A stretch of 64,000 bases of DNA. Source: Corydoras sp. C115. Taxonomy: Eukaryota; Chordata; Actinopteri; Siluriformes; Callichthyidae. The stretch spans positions 9,919,501 to 9,983,500 of the forward strand of contig JAFMOC010000009.1 in assembly GCA_019802505.1 (NCBI GenBank). Reading direction: 5' to 3'. Both the position numbers and the translations under genes were made by a program. Under the pieces are notes generated by a model. The model made no database searches, was not told where the DNA came from, and was given only the letters and a program-made list of their open reading frames with translations. This document shows, in pieces, positions 14,709 to 27,000 of the stretch (positions are counted from its first letter, which is position 1; every line of letters starts with the position of its first letter).

Positions 14709-17075
14709 GACTTATAGTAGCTTTTTTAGAATACTGCTCTAATTTACATATGTTAATATGTTACATATTGTATTGAAGAATTAATTTTTCACAGTTACTA
14801 TAATACTAAAAAAGATGCAACTCTAATGATCAGAGATTTGTGCCAGGTCACTTGATGCTACAATAAAAAAATAATTGGTTTTAAGGAAATCAAGTGTCGA
14901 AGAATGGCCCCCATCCTCAGACAGGGGCCTAAACAAGCAGATGAGACTGCACAGTGTTGGAACTTTGGAAGGACGAGCAGTTTCAATTTAACATTTTAAT
15001 TAATATCTGATGTATGATTTCATTACTCGGTGGAATTTATTAACATTTTCTCGTTCGGATTTATGCAGATTCCAAATACAGAGCCCATATTTTTATAATC
15101 AGGTACTCTATTAAAAGACATTTTGTGCCAGATAAAGCTTTTTAAGGCTGGAAATAAGAATAGGATGAGTCATTTGGCATCAACCAGTCCGTTTTTGCCA
15201 CCGTCGAAATACACGCAAAGATAAGTGCTTTTCAGGAAACATCTTGTGTCGATTGTGTATATGGCCTATATTTCTATTCTAGGAATCAAAGATAATCAGA
15301 GGATGTGAACATAAGTGTTAATCCTCCCACTGCAGTTGGGGACATTGTCAGCCGGCTATTTTCAGCGTGTGGGTGCTGTAACACACTGCACAGCACTCAG
15401 AAAATCCTTGTCCTATATGTAACACTTTATATAAATTAACAGAGAGTGAGACGGAAATGACTACTTCTATATATTATGAAAGTGAAACCTATTACTGCAT
15501 ATTATTTTCTATAATAGTGCAATACACATTTTGGAGCTTTAGAGAGGCCACTGCATCCAAACTTGACCAACGTAGTCCTGCCTTCAAGTGTCTAGAGATA
15601 TTTTAGTAATGGGTACGCCACATGCAGCTCTGTCCTTTAAATGGCCTGACCAAGGTTGTTTCACAGCTGGCCAAATCAGCCCCATTTGCATATGTAATCA
15701 GTCGGTCTGAAAGCAAGGCACTTTCAGTAATCAGAACATGATTAGCCCTTCTTTGTTCTTTTAGATTCTTATTTGTTGCCATTAGGTAATTGATATTTTC
15801 TCTTCTTTCCTCTATTTCTGGGTCTCTCTTTTCTTGGATGTCCCCGCACTGACCATCTTCCCTTCACATCCATTTGCGGCTCCAGGTAAGACACAATGTC
15901 TTTGCTCCCAGCAACTCACACTTGAGACTCGATAATGAGGTTATTTCACCTGTGATGGATTGGCATCCGGCATCTTTGTGATAAGACAGCAAGAAATTGC
16001 AACCTTGGCTTTAAACAGACAGTTTCACGCATATACAAGCAATGCACAATTGAGCCAATATCAGCCATGCCAGCTTGCCCCTGGCAAGGCACTCTGATTT
16101 CAAGGCAAGGATAAAGGAATATTCAGCCTCTTCTATAATTCCATATTCGTCTGTATTATCTGCCAGGCTTTTATTCCTTTGTGCTGCCTGGTAACACACT
16201 GACCTCCATCCATTTCATTCATAGACTTGTCAGTACGCTGTACAGAGCAGAGCTATTCCACTGACATTGGCATTGAAGATAACTTTGAAAATGCTACTCC
16301 ACAGACGTTTTTGACCTTTGCCCTTTGATTAGTGTGCACGCACATATTTATTGGAGATGTTAGGGTTGGTCAGTAAACATATCAAAACACATCATTTCTT
16401 GCATGGGTGAGTGCATTTTGCTGTAGTTTGGTGGAGTCCCCTGTTGCTTGATCATTACATGGAAGAGTGCAGTGTCCTTGCACTCACATTCAACTCCACA
16501 ATACAATGCAGAGTACTCCATCTGACTTTTGTTCCCATTGCTTATTATGGTATGACTATCTACAATTAATTTTCCTCAGTTTAGATTCCCATTTATTTTG
16601 TCCTGATAGCACAATGTGAAATGGGAAAAAAAAAGTAAAATGACACGTATGGCAGAATTCATGCGGACTATTATTCCAAAGCCCACAGTCCAAATGAAAC
16701 TCATCAGAGTAATCTAATCGTAACGAATGTGTTTACTTAAAGTGTTGCTTGCTTCCGTTTTTCATGTTCAATACCTTTTCTTCAATTACGGACTGGTCTT
16801 TTTCACTTTAATCAATGTTGAGTGGAACATCATTAAAAAAGGGGTGAAAAATGCTGAAAAAGCTCCTTGTTGGAGTCAGAGCTGCAAAAACACTCCGCTA
16901 TCTTAGATTAGAGGATTCCTGAGTAAGCATCTAAATCATGGGGAGGTGTAAACAGCCCAGTAAAACTTAACAGAAGATGGTCTAATTTACAAAAAGAAAA
17001 ACATGAATATACAGGCTGTAAGGATATATGTGATATACAGGATGGATCAACAGATGGATGGATGCATAGATTACC
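14709..17075. other. Intronic DNA without recognised repeats
   Basis: No transposon or exon found across about 2.4 kb. CAG|GTAAGA at 15883-15891 looks like a donor but has no matching acceptor or coding frame. A POU-type site at 15684 is listed separately. Confidence 0.4.
15684..15691 (+). promoter_or_regulatory. Octamer-type POU site
   Basis: A perfect ATTTGCAT, continued as ATGTAAT, in a repeat-free stretch. Octamers are bound by POU factors; occupancy here is unknown. Confidence 0.3.
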
Positions 17076-17118
17076 TTTGGTCATTTAGCAGACGCGTTTA
17101 TCCAAATTTTTAGTTTGC
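17076..17118 (-). mobile_element. SINE tail fragment, minus strand
   Basis: TCATTTAGCAGACGCG followed by TTTATCCAAA is the reverse of the TTTGGATAAAAGCGTCTGC(T)AAATG tail seen on many fish SINEs and at 50741-50770 here. Confidence 0.6.
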
Positions 17119-17978
17119 AGATTTTAAAGCTAACTCTTAAGCAGTCTGATTTGATTGTTTTATTCAGAATTAACCGATCAGTTTAGTATTCAGGATATTG
17201 CAGTACGTGCAAAACACTATTTTATAATATGGACAGTAAGTTTTAAGTAACTATTCATTTTCCTTTTCTATAAATATTCTATAAAAAAATAAATGTTGTC
17301 TCAGCTGAACTCGCCTTTTCCAGGATTTAAATAAACTGTTACTCAGTCACAGCAGATGAACAGATTTTCACTTTCTCCGTGTTTTCCTGCTCACTTTGAT
17401 CTTCCCATCTTTCTCTTTACTCTCGAGTGGAGCAGTGGTAGCATTAAAGAAAGCAGAAACTAAGCACTGGTTTCCGATTGATGGGGAGAATAAGCACCTT
17501 GCACTTACGAAGGAATCCTCAGTGCTTGGCTTCCATGCCAGCCTTTTCACACCATGTGCAAAGGCGTGAATGCGTACATTAGTCTGAGAGCTTTTTACTC
17601 ACATTGCTTCGAGTGTGAGTCTAATAGATCCATACAAGCTGTTAAGGCTTTCACAAAACTGACATTTAAAATACAGCACAGTTGTAAATCAGGCCAAAGT
17701 GCTTTTCATGTGGTTTGTGTATTGTTGTGGGTGAATCCTATGTTTCACCGAAAGACTGTGGTTTCAGCTCGATGGTAAAAATTAGTAGCACTGTAGTAAA
17801 GCTGTTCTAGTAAAACCACAAAATCAATGCGAATTCCAAACAGCGTCCTATGAAAATGTTTTTGATGACATACGATTGTTATGATGATTAAAAACGACAG
17901 TTCAGTGCTGCAATCACATACTTACTGTATAACCTTTGGAGGCACTACAGAAGGTAACCCACCAACTATAATACAGGT
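17119..17978. other. Unique intronic DNA
   Basis: No repeat, exon or RNA gene recognised. Confidence 0.4.
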
Positions 17979-18262
17979 CAATTATTTGGACAGAAATATT
18001 GAATCACCTACTGTACACATTACACTTATATGAGCTTTTATGGAATCCCATCTTAAATTGGTTCCCCTTCCTGCTAGAACAGCTTCCATGTTTCTGAGAA
18101 GGCTTGCTATGAGATTTTGGAGTGTGTCTGTGAGTTTTTATCCTTTTACCCATTTACCATTTCCTTTTATTATATTTCATTCTAAATGTGTCTGATGCGG
18201 TTCAGGTCAGGGCCGGGCCAATATCACACCAAACTCATCCAACCGTGCTTTTACTGGGTTTT
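17979..18262 (-). pseudogene. Tc1/mariner-like relic, minus strand
   Basis: The plus strand carries, in order, GAACAGCTTCCATG, TCTGAGAAGGCTTGC, GGAGTGTGTCTGTGAGTTTT, GGTTCAGGTCAGGGC and CACACCAAACTCATCC. These are the reverse complements of the transposase 3' coding end of a common fish Tc1-like family. Diverged and gapped, with no intact frame. Its far boundary is unclear. Confidence 0.6.
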
Positions 18263-18863
18263 TTTTGTTCACACTGGGCCACAATCGTACTCAAACCAAA
18301 AAGCACTTCTCTTTTATGACGAGCATACGATTGTCCGAAATGATTTTACACGCACGTGAATGGGACTGAATTCACAGATTTAAAGCATGTGTCTCAATTC
18401 TAAAATATCCACATATTGTAGAAGTACCAATGATTTCCCAATGCTGTGGGACAGTTTGTAAATACAATTTTACCCCTAAAACATTGTGAGGTATTTTTTT
18501 AGGTGACATTTCTGGCATATTTTCAAAGCTAAAGGCTGGTCCCACAAAAACACACCATGTTGCACCATGACACGGCCCACCCAGCGTGTGTTGCTTTCCT
18601 TTTCACATGTGCAGTCTTTAATGTCTGTCTCAAACCAATGAGGCACAGAGCCTGTGCTCTGTGGATCTGCTCAGGAGAAGGTCCAAACTTGTAATAGAAA
18701 TGCAAATGGGATCGTCACAGTGCTATATGCTGCACACAAAGGTGACGATAGAAAAAAGCTACTGGACTGTAGGTGGTCTAGTCAGGCGCAAGAAAAATGT
18801 GTCTGTAAAGCCATATGGTTGCAGCACATGTATGTTTGTTTTTGTAAAACATTTAAACAGGAC
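18263..18863. other. Intronic DNA, possibly further transposon remnants
   Basis: Nothing assignable. The text after 18263 may continue the Tc1 relic, but similarity fades. Confidence 0.3.
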
Positions 18864-19230
18864 ATTTTGGTAAATTGGCGGCACGGTGGCTTAGTGGTTA
18901 GCACGTTCGCCTCTCAGCGCTAGGGATTCCCGGTTCGAATCCCCATCTGGGTGGAGTTTCCATGTTCTCCCCGTGTCTGCGTGGCTTTCCTCCGGGTTCT
19001 CCGGTTTCCTCCAAAAACATGGATCAAGTCAAGTGAATCCCCAAATTGCCCCATATAGAGTGTGTCTGTGTGAGTGAGTGTGTGCCCAGCGATGGATTGG
19101 CGCCCTGTCCTGGGTCTATCTGCCCAGCGCCTGAGACGTTCTCCCCTGGATGGGCATGGGGAACTCCACCGCGACCCTAATAGAGGATAAAGCGGAAGAT
19201 AATGAATGAATGAATGAATTTTGGTAAATT
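18864..19230 (+). mobile_element. Young V-SINE with 13-bp TSD
   Basis: TSD ATTTTGGTAAATT at 18864-18876 and 19218-19230; element 18877-19217. Boxes A and B are perfect. 'GTC' subfamily. The core lacks the CCACAGT segment (GGTTTCCTCCAAAAACATGG). Tail (AATG)n. Confidence 0.96.
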
Positions 19231-19309
19231 ATAGATATTGATATTATTATTTATCCTAATGTACAAAGATTAAATCTAACCTGCTACCAAGGTTGTACAA
19301 TGGTTTGTC

Positions 19310-19465
19310 CCATCCTTAGATGGTTGGGGTCAGAGCACAGGGTCCCTCACAGGTACAGCCCCTCTGATGAGGGTTAATGGCCTTGCTCAATGACCCATAG
19401 TGACAATGATGGTGAAAGCAAACTTTCAGTTTGATAAACAAACACCCAAACCATTGAGCTCTTAG
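19310..19465 (-). mobile_element. Relic of a second tRNA-derived SINE family, minus strand
   Basis: GGGGTCAGAGCACAGGGTC, GAGGGTTAATGGCCTTGCTCAATGACCC and ACCATTGAGCTCTTA match the reverse of a fish SINE related to the plus-strand copy at 50556-50785 (TTGAGCAAGACCCTTAACC). Diverged. Confidence 0.55.
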
Positions 19466-19957
19466 TGAACCATAAGTTATTATTATGAAAGCTTCACAGT
19501 GATGGTGGTGAAACATATTGAATACATCCATCTGCAGGCAGCATCCATATACATAAATCCCTGCATTATTTATATTGTTAAAAGCATATGCATATCTACA
19601 TAGTACATACCCAGATTTCTTTCCACATTTCAAAGACATGTTAGCAGGTAAATAAAAATTCTTCAACCCAGTGAATTTATTGCTTGCAATGGATTCTTTT
19701 GGGAAATAACCAGTGATGTCCAGACGTTAAACTAAATAATTAAACAATACAAACTACCACAGTCATATACCAGTACCAGTGCACCTACAAAGGCAATTGT
19801 ATATGGGCAAAGCCATGCAGCTTAATGTCTAAAGAGTTTATTATTGTCTCTGTGGAGGAACAATCTGAGATGACACGCTATATATTATTTTTTGAACTGT
19901 TAATATCAAAATTCGATGATTACTGGGCTGATATTTTTGGTGACTGATTTTTATGAT
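19466..19957. other. Unique intronic DNA
   Basis: No repeat or exon recognised. Confidence 0.4.
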
Positions 19958-19978
19958 TATTAAGATTATTATTATTAA

Positions 19979-20026
<48 letters not shown>
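19958..20026. repeat. (ATT)n microsatellite at a SINE tail
   Basis: About 20 ATT units end exactly where the tail of the adjoining minus-strand SINE begins (TATCTTCCACTTAATCC). Confidence 0.95.
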
Positions 20027-20334
20027 CTTCCACTTAATCCTAGGCTCGCGAGAGGGGTTCTCTATTTCAATGGACAGATGCACCCAGGACAGGGCACCAA
20101 TCCATCACTGGGCACACACTCACTCACACAAACACACACTATATAGGGGCAATTAAGGACAGCCAGTTGACCTTAAATCCATATTTTTGGACAGTGGGAG
20201 GAAACCAGAGAACCTGAAGGAAACCCACATGACACGAGGAGAATATAAAAACTCAACCCAGATTGGGATTCAAACCTGGATCCCCAGGGCTGAGAGGAGC
20301 ATGTGCTAACCACTAAGCCATAATGCTGCCCATT
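20027..20334 (-). mobile_element. V-SINE, minus strand
   Basis: Nearly complete in reverse, from CTTCCACTTAATCCTAGG to CTAACCACTAAGCC...TGCTGCCC. Moderately diverged (ATATAGGGGCAATTAAGGAC, TTGACCTTAAATCC). It lies head-to-head with the plus-strand copy 39 bp further on. Confidence 0.92.
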
Positions 20335-20360
20335 ATGATTTAAAATATTATTATTTTATT

Positions 20361-20747
20361 ATATTTGAAGCTGGGCGGCACGGTGGCTTAGTGGTTAGCA
20401 CTTTCGCCTCTCAGCGCTAGGGATTTCCGGTTCGAATCCCCATCTGGGTGGAGTTTCCATGTTCTCCCCGTGTCTGCGTGGGTTTCCTCCGGGTTCTCCG
20501 GTTTCCTCCCACAGTCCAAAAACATGGATCAAGTCAATTGAATTCTCAAAATTGCCCCATATAGAGTGTGTCTGTGTGAGTGAGTGAGTGAGTGTGTGCC
20601 CAGCGATGGATTGGCGCCCTGTCCTGGGTCTATCTGCCCAGCGCCCGAGACGTTCTCCCCTGGATGGGCATGGGGAACCCCACCGCGACCCTAATAGAGG
20701 ATAAAGCGGGAGATAATGAATGAATGAATGAATGAATATTTGAAGCT
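20361..20747 (+). mobile_element. Young full-length V-SINE with 12-bp TSD
   Basis: TSD ATATTTGAAGCT at 20361-20372 and 20736-20747; element 20373-20735. Boxes A and B perfect, intact core, 'GTC' markers, extra GAGT units at 20579-20592, tail (AATG)n. Almost identical to the 12079 and 18877 copies. Confidence 0.96.
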
Positions 20748-21434
20748 TTAACAATGTGGGACAATTGTTTCAAAAAAGGAAAAAAAGCTAATGTTATGTG
20801 AAAAAATTGGAGGGTGTTTAAGTGGTGCTGTTTGGAGCAGTGGGTAATGCGCTTGATGGCTAATTTGTAGGCATGTTTGTAAACAAAGATTTAATAATAT
20901 GCATTAGAAAGCACGTAAAGTATAAATATAAACCATACAACTGCTCAGGGAAAAGCATATAGCACCACAACAGCTTGAACACATGACTGGGTAAATTCAA
21001 ATCTGTTAATTTCCCCACCATTCAGGCCTAATTACCCACTCCAGGGCTCCCGGTGCATGATTTCCACTCATTGACAGAGCTTAGCCCTTTTTTTGCTTAA
21101 TAGGTGCTTCTATTATTCTAAATCATTTTATTGTGGAATAAATCATCCCTGGTGAACTCTTTTATGTTCGTATTCTTTTTTTATGTAATCAGAACTGAGG
21201 GTTGTCAGAAAACAGTGCAGGTGTCAACAGTCTACTCGGGTTTACCCCTTACCCCTCTGACTGTAAATGTCTGCATCTCTTGAAACATGATGAACAAGTT
21301 AATTCAATCTTGGAAAAAAAAAAGGAAAATACCATTCCATTTCCAACATTGAAATATGCGTAACGCATCATAAGTACAAATCTTATTCATTTCTGTTTTT
21401 CCTGAAGAACATAGATATTATTTAAATAACTGCT
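20748..21434. other. Unique intronic DNA
   Basis: No repeat or exon recognised. Confidence 0.4.
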
Positions 21435-21829
21435 GTGATGGAAATCATTCATTCATTCATTCATTTATTATCTCCCATTTTTACCTCTATTAGGGTCGCG
21501 GTGGGGTTCCCCATGCCCATCCAGGGGAGAACGTCTCGGGCGCTGGGCAGATAGACCCAGGACAGGGCGCCAATCCATCGCTGGGCACACACTCACTCAC
21601 TCACTCACTCACTCACTCATACTCTATATGGGGCAATTTTTGAGAATTCAATTGACTTGATCCATGTTTTTGGACTGTGGGAGGAAACCGGAGAACACGG
21701 AGGAAACCCACGCAGACACGGGGAGAACATGGAAACTCCACCCAGATGGGGATTCGAACCGGGAATCCCTAGTGCTGAGAGGCGAACGTGCTAACCACTA
21801 AGCCACCGTGCCGCCCGTGATGGAAATCA
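21435..21829 (-). mobile_element. Young full-length V-SINE, minus strand, 13-bp TSD
   Basis: TSD GTGATGGAAATCA at 21435-21447 and 21817-21829; element 21448-21816. All family landmarks are present in reverse, with 'GTC' subfamily markers and an expanded (CACT)n run at 21589-21619. Confidence 0.96.
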
Positions 21830-21877
21830 GTATATTTTATATCGGTCCAGTTGGAAAAACTAAGTGTTTAAATTAAG

Positions 21878-22062
21878 GGGTTGTGGGGTCGGGAGGGGGG
21901 GTCTCCATGTCCAGGGGAGAACGTTTTGGGCGGTGGGCCAATACACCCAGGACAGTGTGCCAATCTATCGTACACTCACTCACACAAAAACACTCTATAT
22001 AGGGGCAATTTATATGCTAGGGCCGATTTTAAAGCAGCCATTTCACCTTAAATCCATGTTTA
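21878..22062 (-). mobile_element. V-SINE 3' half, minus strand
   Basis: GTCCAGGGGAGAACG, GGCGGTGGGCCAATACACCC, CACTCTATATAGGGGCAATT and CACCTTAAATCCATGTTT. The core and head are missing. Confidence 0.85.
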
Positions 22063-23864
22063 AAAAATAAAAAAATAAATATATATTATATTATATTATT
22101 TAACTCGTGCACTACTGCAGTGTTTATTTTAATATTTTCCACATTGTTCAACTAAGTGCATTAGGGGCAGCAGGAACACTCATGAAAAACCCATGAGAGA
22201 ACGAGGAGCATGAATATTATGGATAATATAACCCAATTGACCCCACTAAAGGAACATGGGAAAAGGAAGAGTGCTTTGTAGTTTGCTGCTCTGGCAATCA
22301 CGTGTACCATTAAAGCTACGAAGTAGTTTCTTCTCGAGCCCATGCTTCTTATTCAGTACGTGCTTGATTTTAAGTTTGCCATCAAATTACCTCTGTAGCA
22401 TCAGCCCTGATTATAACCATGGTGTTGAATTGTTTTGTTGTTGCTGCTGCTCATAAATTTATTTATTTGCTTATTTATCTGTCGCTGGATTCATTCAGCA
22501 CCCTGATCTTTTTTTATCTGTAATGACAGGAAGATGAATGAGAAACGCATGTTTGATTAGGCTTCCACAAGCCTTTACAAAAACTTGGAAGACACTGATA
22601 GAGCACAAGCAGGGTGAGACAAGAAGCGAAGCTGCCCCACTGATAGGATGCCAAATCATTTCATACTGCAAATACAACAAGCGTTTTGGTGTATGCTCTC
22701 GCACACATCTTCCCCCCTCGCAGTTTTACACACATACATAGTGCACATCTGGAGAGCAGGAAAACTCATTAGCACGCAAGAGGGGAAACACGGCAGCTAC
22801 CAAAAAGAAAGAGGCAGCAGCTGAAAAGCAAACCTAGAAAATGCATTATGACTTGAATTACTATCTCTCTCCTTGGGACTGTGCAAGCAATCAGCACCTT
22901 CCAGGGGTTAGCATCTGAACACTGTTCACTTTCAGAAGGAGAACACACATGGACACCAAATCAGCTCGCCATGGAGAGAGGTTCTGCTGGTGATTTAAAG
23001 TCACCAGGAGCACTTTAGTCAGAGACACGGGTTTATATAACTTTCTGAGCACAGAGAATGGATATACTAATATCTATGGATATGTGTGCAATGAGCTTAG
23101 AAATGAAACCACAGGACTCTCACCACTATAAACAATGTGGTCACAAATGACTGGTGCGGGTGCTTTTGATTGTGTCTTTAGTTAAATGCAGAATGTGGGG
23201 ATAAGAATGAAATTAACTGTTCAGCCTTAAATATGCTGATCCCTCTCTGCTTTACATAGAACTTTCATTACCACAATCTTCTTAAGGCGCAGAAAGTCAA
23301 TAGCTCTCAGGGAAAGTTCAGGACATTGTGAAACTGTTCGCGGTAATCCTCGGATGAGGATTGCATTTGCAGTATATTTTTGAATAACATAATGTGATCA
23401 CATCATTCAAAAGGAAAGGCTTTCAATTTTTTTCGGTGTGTGGAGCAGGTTTGCTCAAGGATGAAGTGAGAGTGTAATGTGCCTGGGGCAGATTGGTCCT
23501 GTGTACATTTTGCATGACTGTGCTCTTTTGAAGTTGAACAGAAGGGTGGTGTCTGGGAAGTGCAGCAGCATTGTACAGTAGCAGGGCTTTTAATGAAAAG
23601 GGCTACATATCTTCAGGTCAGCATACATCTGTGTTGTTAAAAGAACGACAACAATGGAACCAACTCGGAGAAAAAGGGATGGCGACAGATGTGAATAAGA
23701 CGGGCCATTAGACCTACACTACAAATCGTGCTTACTCGTACTTTGAATGAACAACCTTACAGTTCCTACTGTTATCGTTAATGGCAGAATGGGTCATAGT
23801 ACTAAATAAACTGCTTGCTATGACGCATTTTTGCTTTTAAATAATACAACTCAGATATTCCCAG
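22063..23864. other. Unique intronic DNA
   Basis: No transposon or exon recognised. Moderate base composition without long simple repeats. Confidence 0.4.
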
Positions 23865-24183
23865 CAGCGGCATGGTGGCTTAGTGGTTAACATGTTCTCC
23901 TCTAAGTGCTAGGGATTCCTGGTTCGAATCCCAATCTGGGTGGAGTTTCCATGTTCTCCCCGTGTCCGCGTGGGTTTCCTCCGGGTTCTCCGGTTTCCTC
24001 CCACAGTCCAAATTGCCCCATATACAGTGTGTATGTGTGAGCGAGTGTGTGCCCAGCGATGGATTGGCGCCCTGTCCTGGGTGTTATCTGCCCAGCGCCC
24101 GAAATGTTCTCCCCTGGATGGGCATGGGGAACCCCCCCCCGTGACCCTAATATAGGATAAAGCGGAAGATAATGGATGAATGG
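23865..24183 (+). mobile_element. V-SINE, nearly full length
   Basis: Box A TGGCTTAGTGG intact and box B GGTTCGAATCC intact. The core is intact, but the segment between CAGTCCAAA and ATTGCCCC is deleted. GTGTTATCTGCCC and GAAATGTTCTCC place it with the 'GTG' group. The tail is a short GGATGAATGGA. No clear TSD. Confidence 0.93.
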
Positions 24184-25826
24184 ACATGCACAGAACACAA
24201 AGTTTGCTAGTTTAAATTAAAATGGATGTCTGGCTTCAGGTTCAATTTGCAACATGTTAGAAACAAGTGGAGAAATACTCAATGGTTCAATGGAATGTTT
24301 CCACAGATTCCCAGCTGAAAGTGACATCCGGAGTAACGTTCAGCAGAAGCACTTTACTGATTCACTGCATATGAAGATATGTAGCAAACATTTTATATCA
24401 CATTACTGTGGTGAACCCAAAAGAACTGATGGTCAGAGAGGCCGCTTTGTAAAGGCACTCATGCACCACAGCCCAGTGTGTGGGAACCTGCTCTGTGGAA
24501 GATCCATGAACAGATCTTGCAATGATTCAAGATAACTGTGCTGTGCCGAAGCCATCATCGCTAGACATGTCTTGCGTGGAAAAATCTGTCCTGCAACAAC
24601 AAGAGGCTGAGAAATCAGCTAATCAGATAACTTTTGGACTACGCTGGTTTTGCTTATATACTTGCGTTTAATCGGCAGAGCATATCATTTTAAATCCTTA
24701 TGTCAAAAATGAATATTGATATGCATATTGCTGTAGTCCTAATAGAATGTTGTGCTGAAAGAACAGTACTGACTCAAGCGATTAGATCTGTTATTAGTGT
24801 GACAGTGGGAGAGGATTGATGTGCCACAATAGGCGTGTGTAAGCAGAAAAGCCGGGAACGTGCGCGAAATGTGAATGGCGAACATCTCCTGGATTATAAC
24901 AACTCTCATTAACATTTTCACACATGGCTAGCCAACAAATGAGCAAGAGCCCAACCTCTCGCAGCAGATTTATGACCCTCATATTCTGCATCTCCATACA
25001 GCGCACCTTCTAGCGAGGAAAGTCGCAGCTCTGAGTGCTGAAAAGGAGGATAAAGCCGTTTTACAGAGCAGCCTTATGTCGTCGGTTCAGATCCCTTTTC
25101 ACGGCCTGCTCTTGTCTGCGTATTGCTAATTAATTTCTGATTATGATCAGAACACAAAGGGCTTGTTTGTTCGACAAAAGCATACTGGCAAAGAACCCCG
25201 GTTATTATTTAGTTTATTTAGCAGTTTTATTGTGATTATTTCTCACTCACTTGACCAGTGTGAATACAGCAAAGCTCAGGAGTGGCTCTGTCTTCAGAGT
25301 GTCCTCATGGCTTTGTCACTTCAGGATTCCCCTTGAGGTGCCTTTCCTATAGACCACTTCATTATGGTGACAAACTGCACTGTGCAGTGCACAGAAAACA
25401 TCAGTGTCACCTGAAATTAGTGCTGATGATAGGCAAACAGAACAAAAGAACCTAAGAGGCTTTAGGGTGAAGGGCAAAAAATCCCATGTCTATTCACAGG
25501 GAATTAAACGTGATCTGACAGTCATCTAGCCGTATTTCCTCTTCCAGACAGTCAATCATTTAGCGTTTGTATAAACACAATCTGCTAGTTTTCTGTATTG
25601 TTGCAATTAAAGGAAAACCATTACATTGTGAACTGGAAGTGTTAGGTTTTTTAGTATATGCTTGGAGAAATTGGGTGTTTGATTGTAATATATGTGTAAT
25701 ATATTGACATATGAGTTAAATACATGTATACATGAACAGTATAAAGGGAATAAGCAAACGTATGCAGTCTTTTATTGTATAACTACAACCTCCATCTATT
25801 TGGTAAGTGGACATGTTAAAATGGAC
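24184..25826. other. Unique intronic DNA, SINE-free
   Basis: Start of a stretch of more than 8 kb without SINEs. No exon recognised. The 93-codon open frame at 24254-24535 has no known motif. Confidence 0.4.
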
Positions 25827-25880
25827 ACTGTGTGTAGAAACAAGGAGGTGTATCTAATAAAGTGGCCAGAGAGTGTATTA
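25827..25880 (+). mobile_element. Terminal fragment of a fish DNA repeat
   Basis: ACAAGGAGGTGTATCTAATA followed by AAGTGGCCAGAGAGTG is a terminus common in fish genomes. Its reverse complement form occurs at 50265-50292. Only the end is recognisable. Confidence 0.5.
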
Positions 25881-27000
25881 ATGGATCTTTCACAGAGGCA
25901 CTTAGAGAAGGGAGCTTACTGCTTAATGTGCTTAAGACAAAGGAAGGGTATTCCTCAGGTAGGTGCTGGAAATCCAATTTTCTATCTTCCCTTTTAATTT
26001 GGGAGGCGATGGGCCGGAGAGATTACGACAGACGGCGTGTACATGCACCGCACTGGAAACACTGTACCTTCTTTCATGTGGCAACCCTGCAGAATGACTA
26101 CTGTGGACGAAGCAGCAAACAGTTAAGAGATACCGATCAGCCGTCCCAAGAACCCCGACTGAAGGACTAATATGATAACAGTCCGATAAGTAATGAAAAA
26201 GAAGGCTCTTTAAATGTTTGCCATGCTCCCTTCTGTGGCAGCAGTTCCCCATGGTTTGGCAAAGTGCTTTGTGTTCAGTTGGAGACTGAAATGAGCAGTA
26301 AAAGAATGCTAATCGTTTTAAGGGAGATAATAAAAACTTGCCACATTATTGGTATTGGCTGCACGGCATGAATAACTGTTAATTAGGATTTGGCAGTCTG
26401 GTCTCCTTTCTTTAAATATATTCATAAGCACTTTAGATAGAATCTTTATTTATTGATTATTTAATAATTAGCCTTTTTAATTCCATGGCCACTGACTGCA
26501 TTTTACAGCGAGCTGCAATTTCCTGAACAGTGTTTACCTGCAGATGCTTAGCCTAGAGCGCTGGGACTTTTTTCGTTGATTATGCTGTGTTTCATACGAT
26601 CTGGTAAAATTCTAACCACAAATTTCTAAATGTTCATTACAGTATTGGATAATTTTAATGTCTTCATGGCCAGCGACTGTCTGTGCATCCCGCCGAAAAA
26701 GTTTGCTTAACGCAGTTCATACAGTGCACCACCACATGCATTATGTTAATGTGCATTCAGTAGCAACAGCGCTGGAAATACAGAATAAATTAAATGCTAT
26801 ATGTAAAACCCCATTGCAGTAAAAAGAACAGCTTAGTGTGTGAAAATAATGCTGGAAAAAACACACACATTTTATCCTGTAAAGCATTGACATAGGAGAT
26901 AAACATCATAATTCATTCTATATATGTTACCTTGTGCAACACTTTGATGACTAGGAAATTTAGATTAATAGCATTCACCCCCAGAGAAGTAATTTCCCTG
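25881..27000. other. Unique intronic DNA, SINE-free
   Basis: No repeat, exon or RNA gene recognised. Confidence 0.4.

Noticed and set aside
15855..15892. Possible exon end at CAG|GTAAGA
   Set aside because: Strong donor, but no suitable acceptor and no coding match upstream.
20395..20754. 119-codon minus-strand open frame
   Set aside because: It is the antisense of a V-SINE. Near-identical frames recur at each SINE copy.
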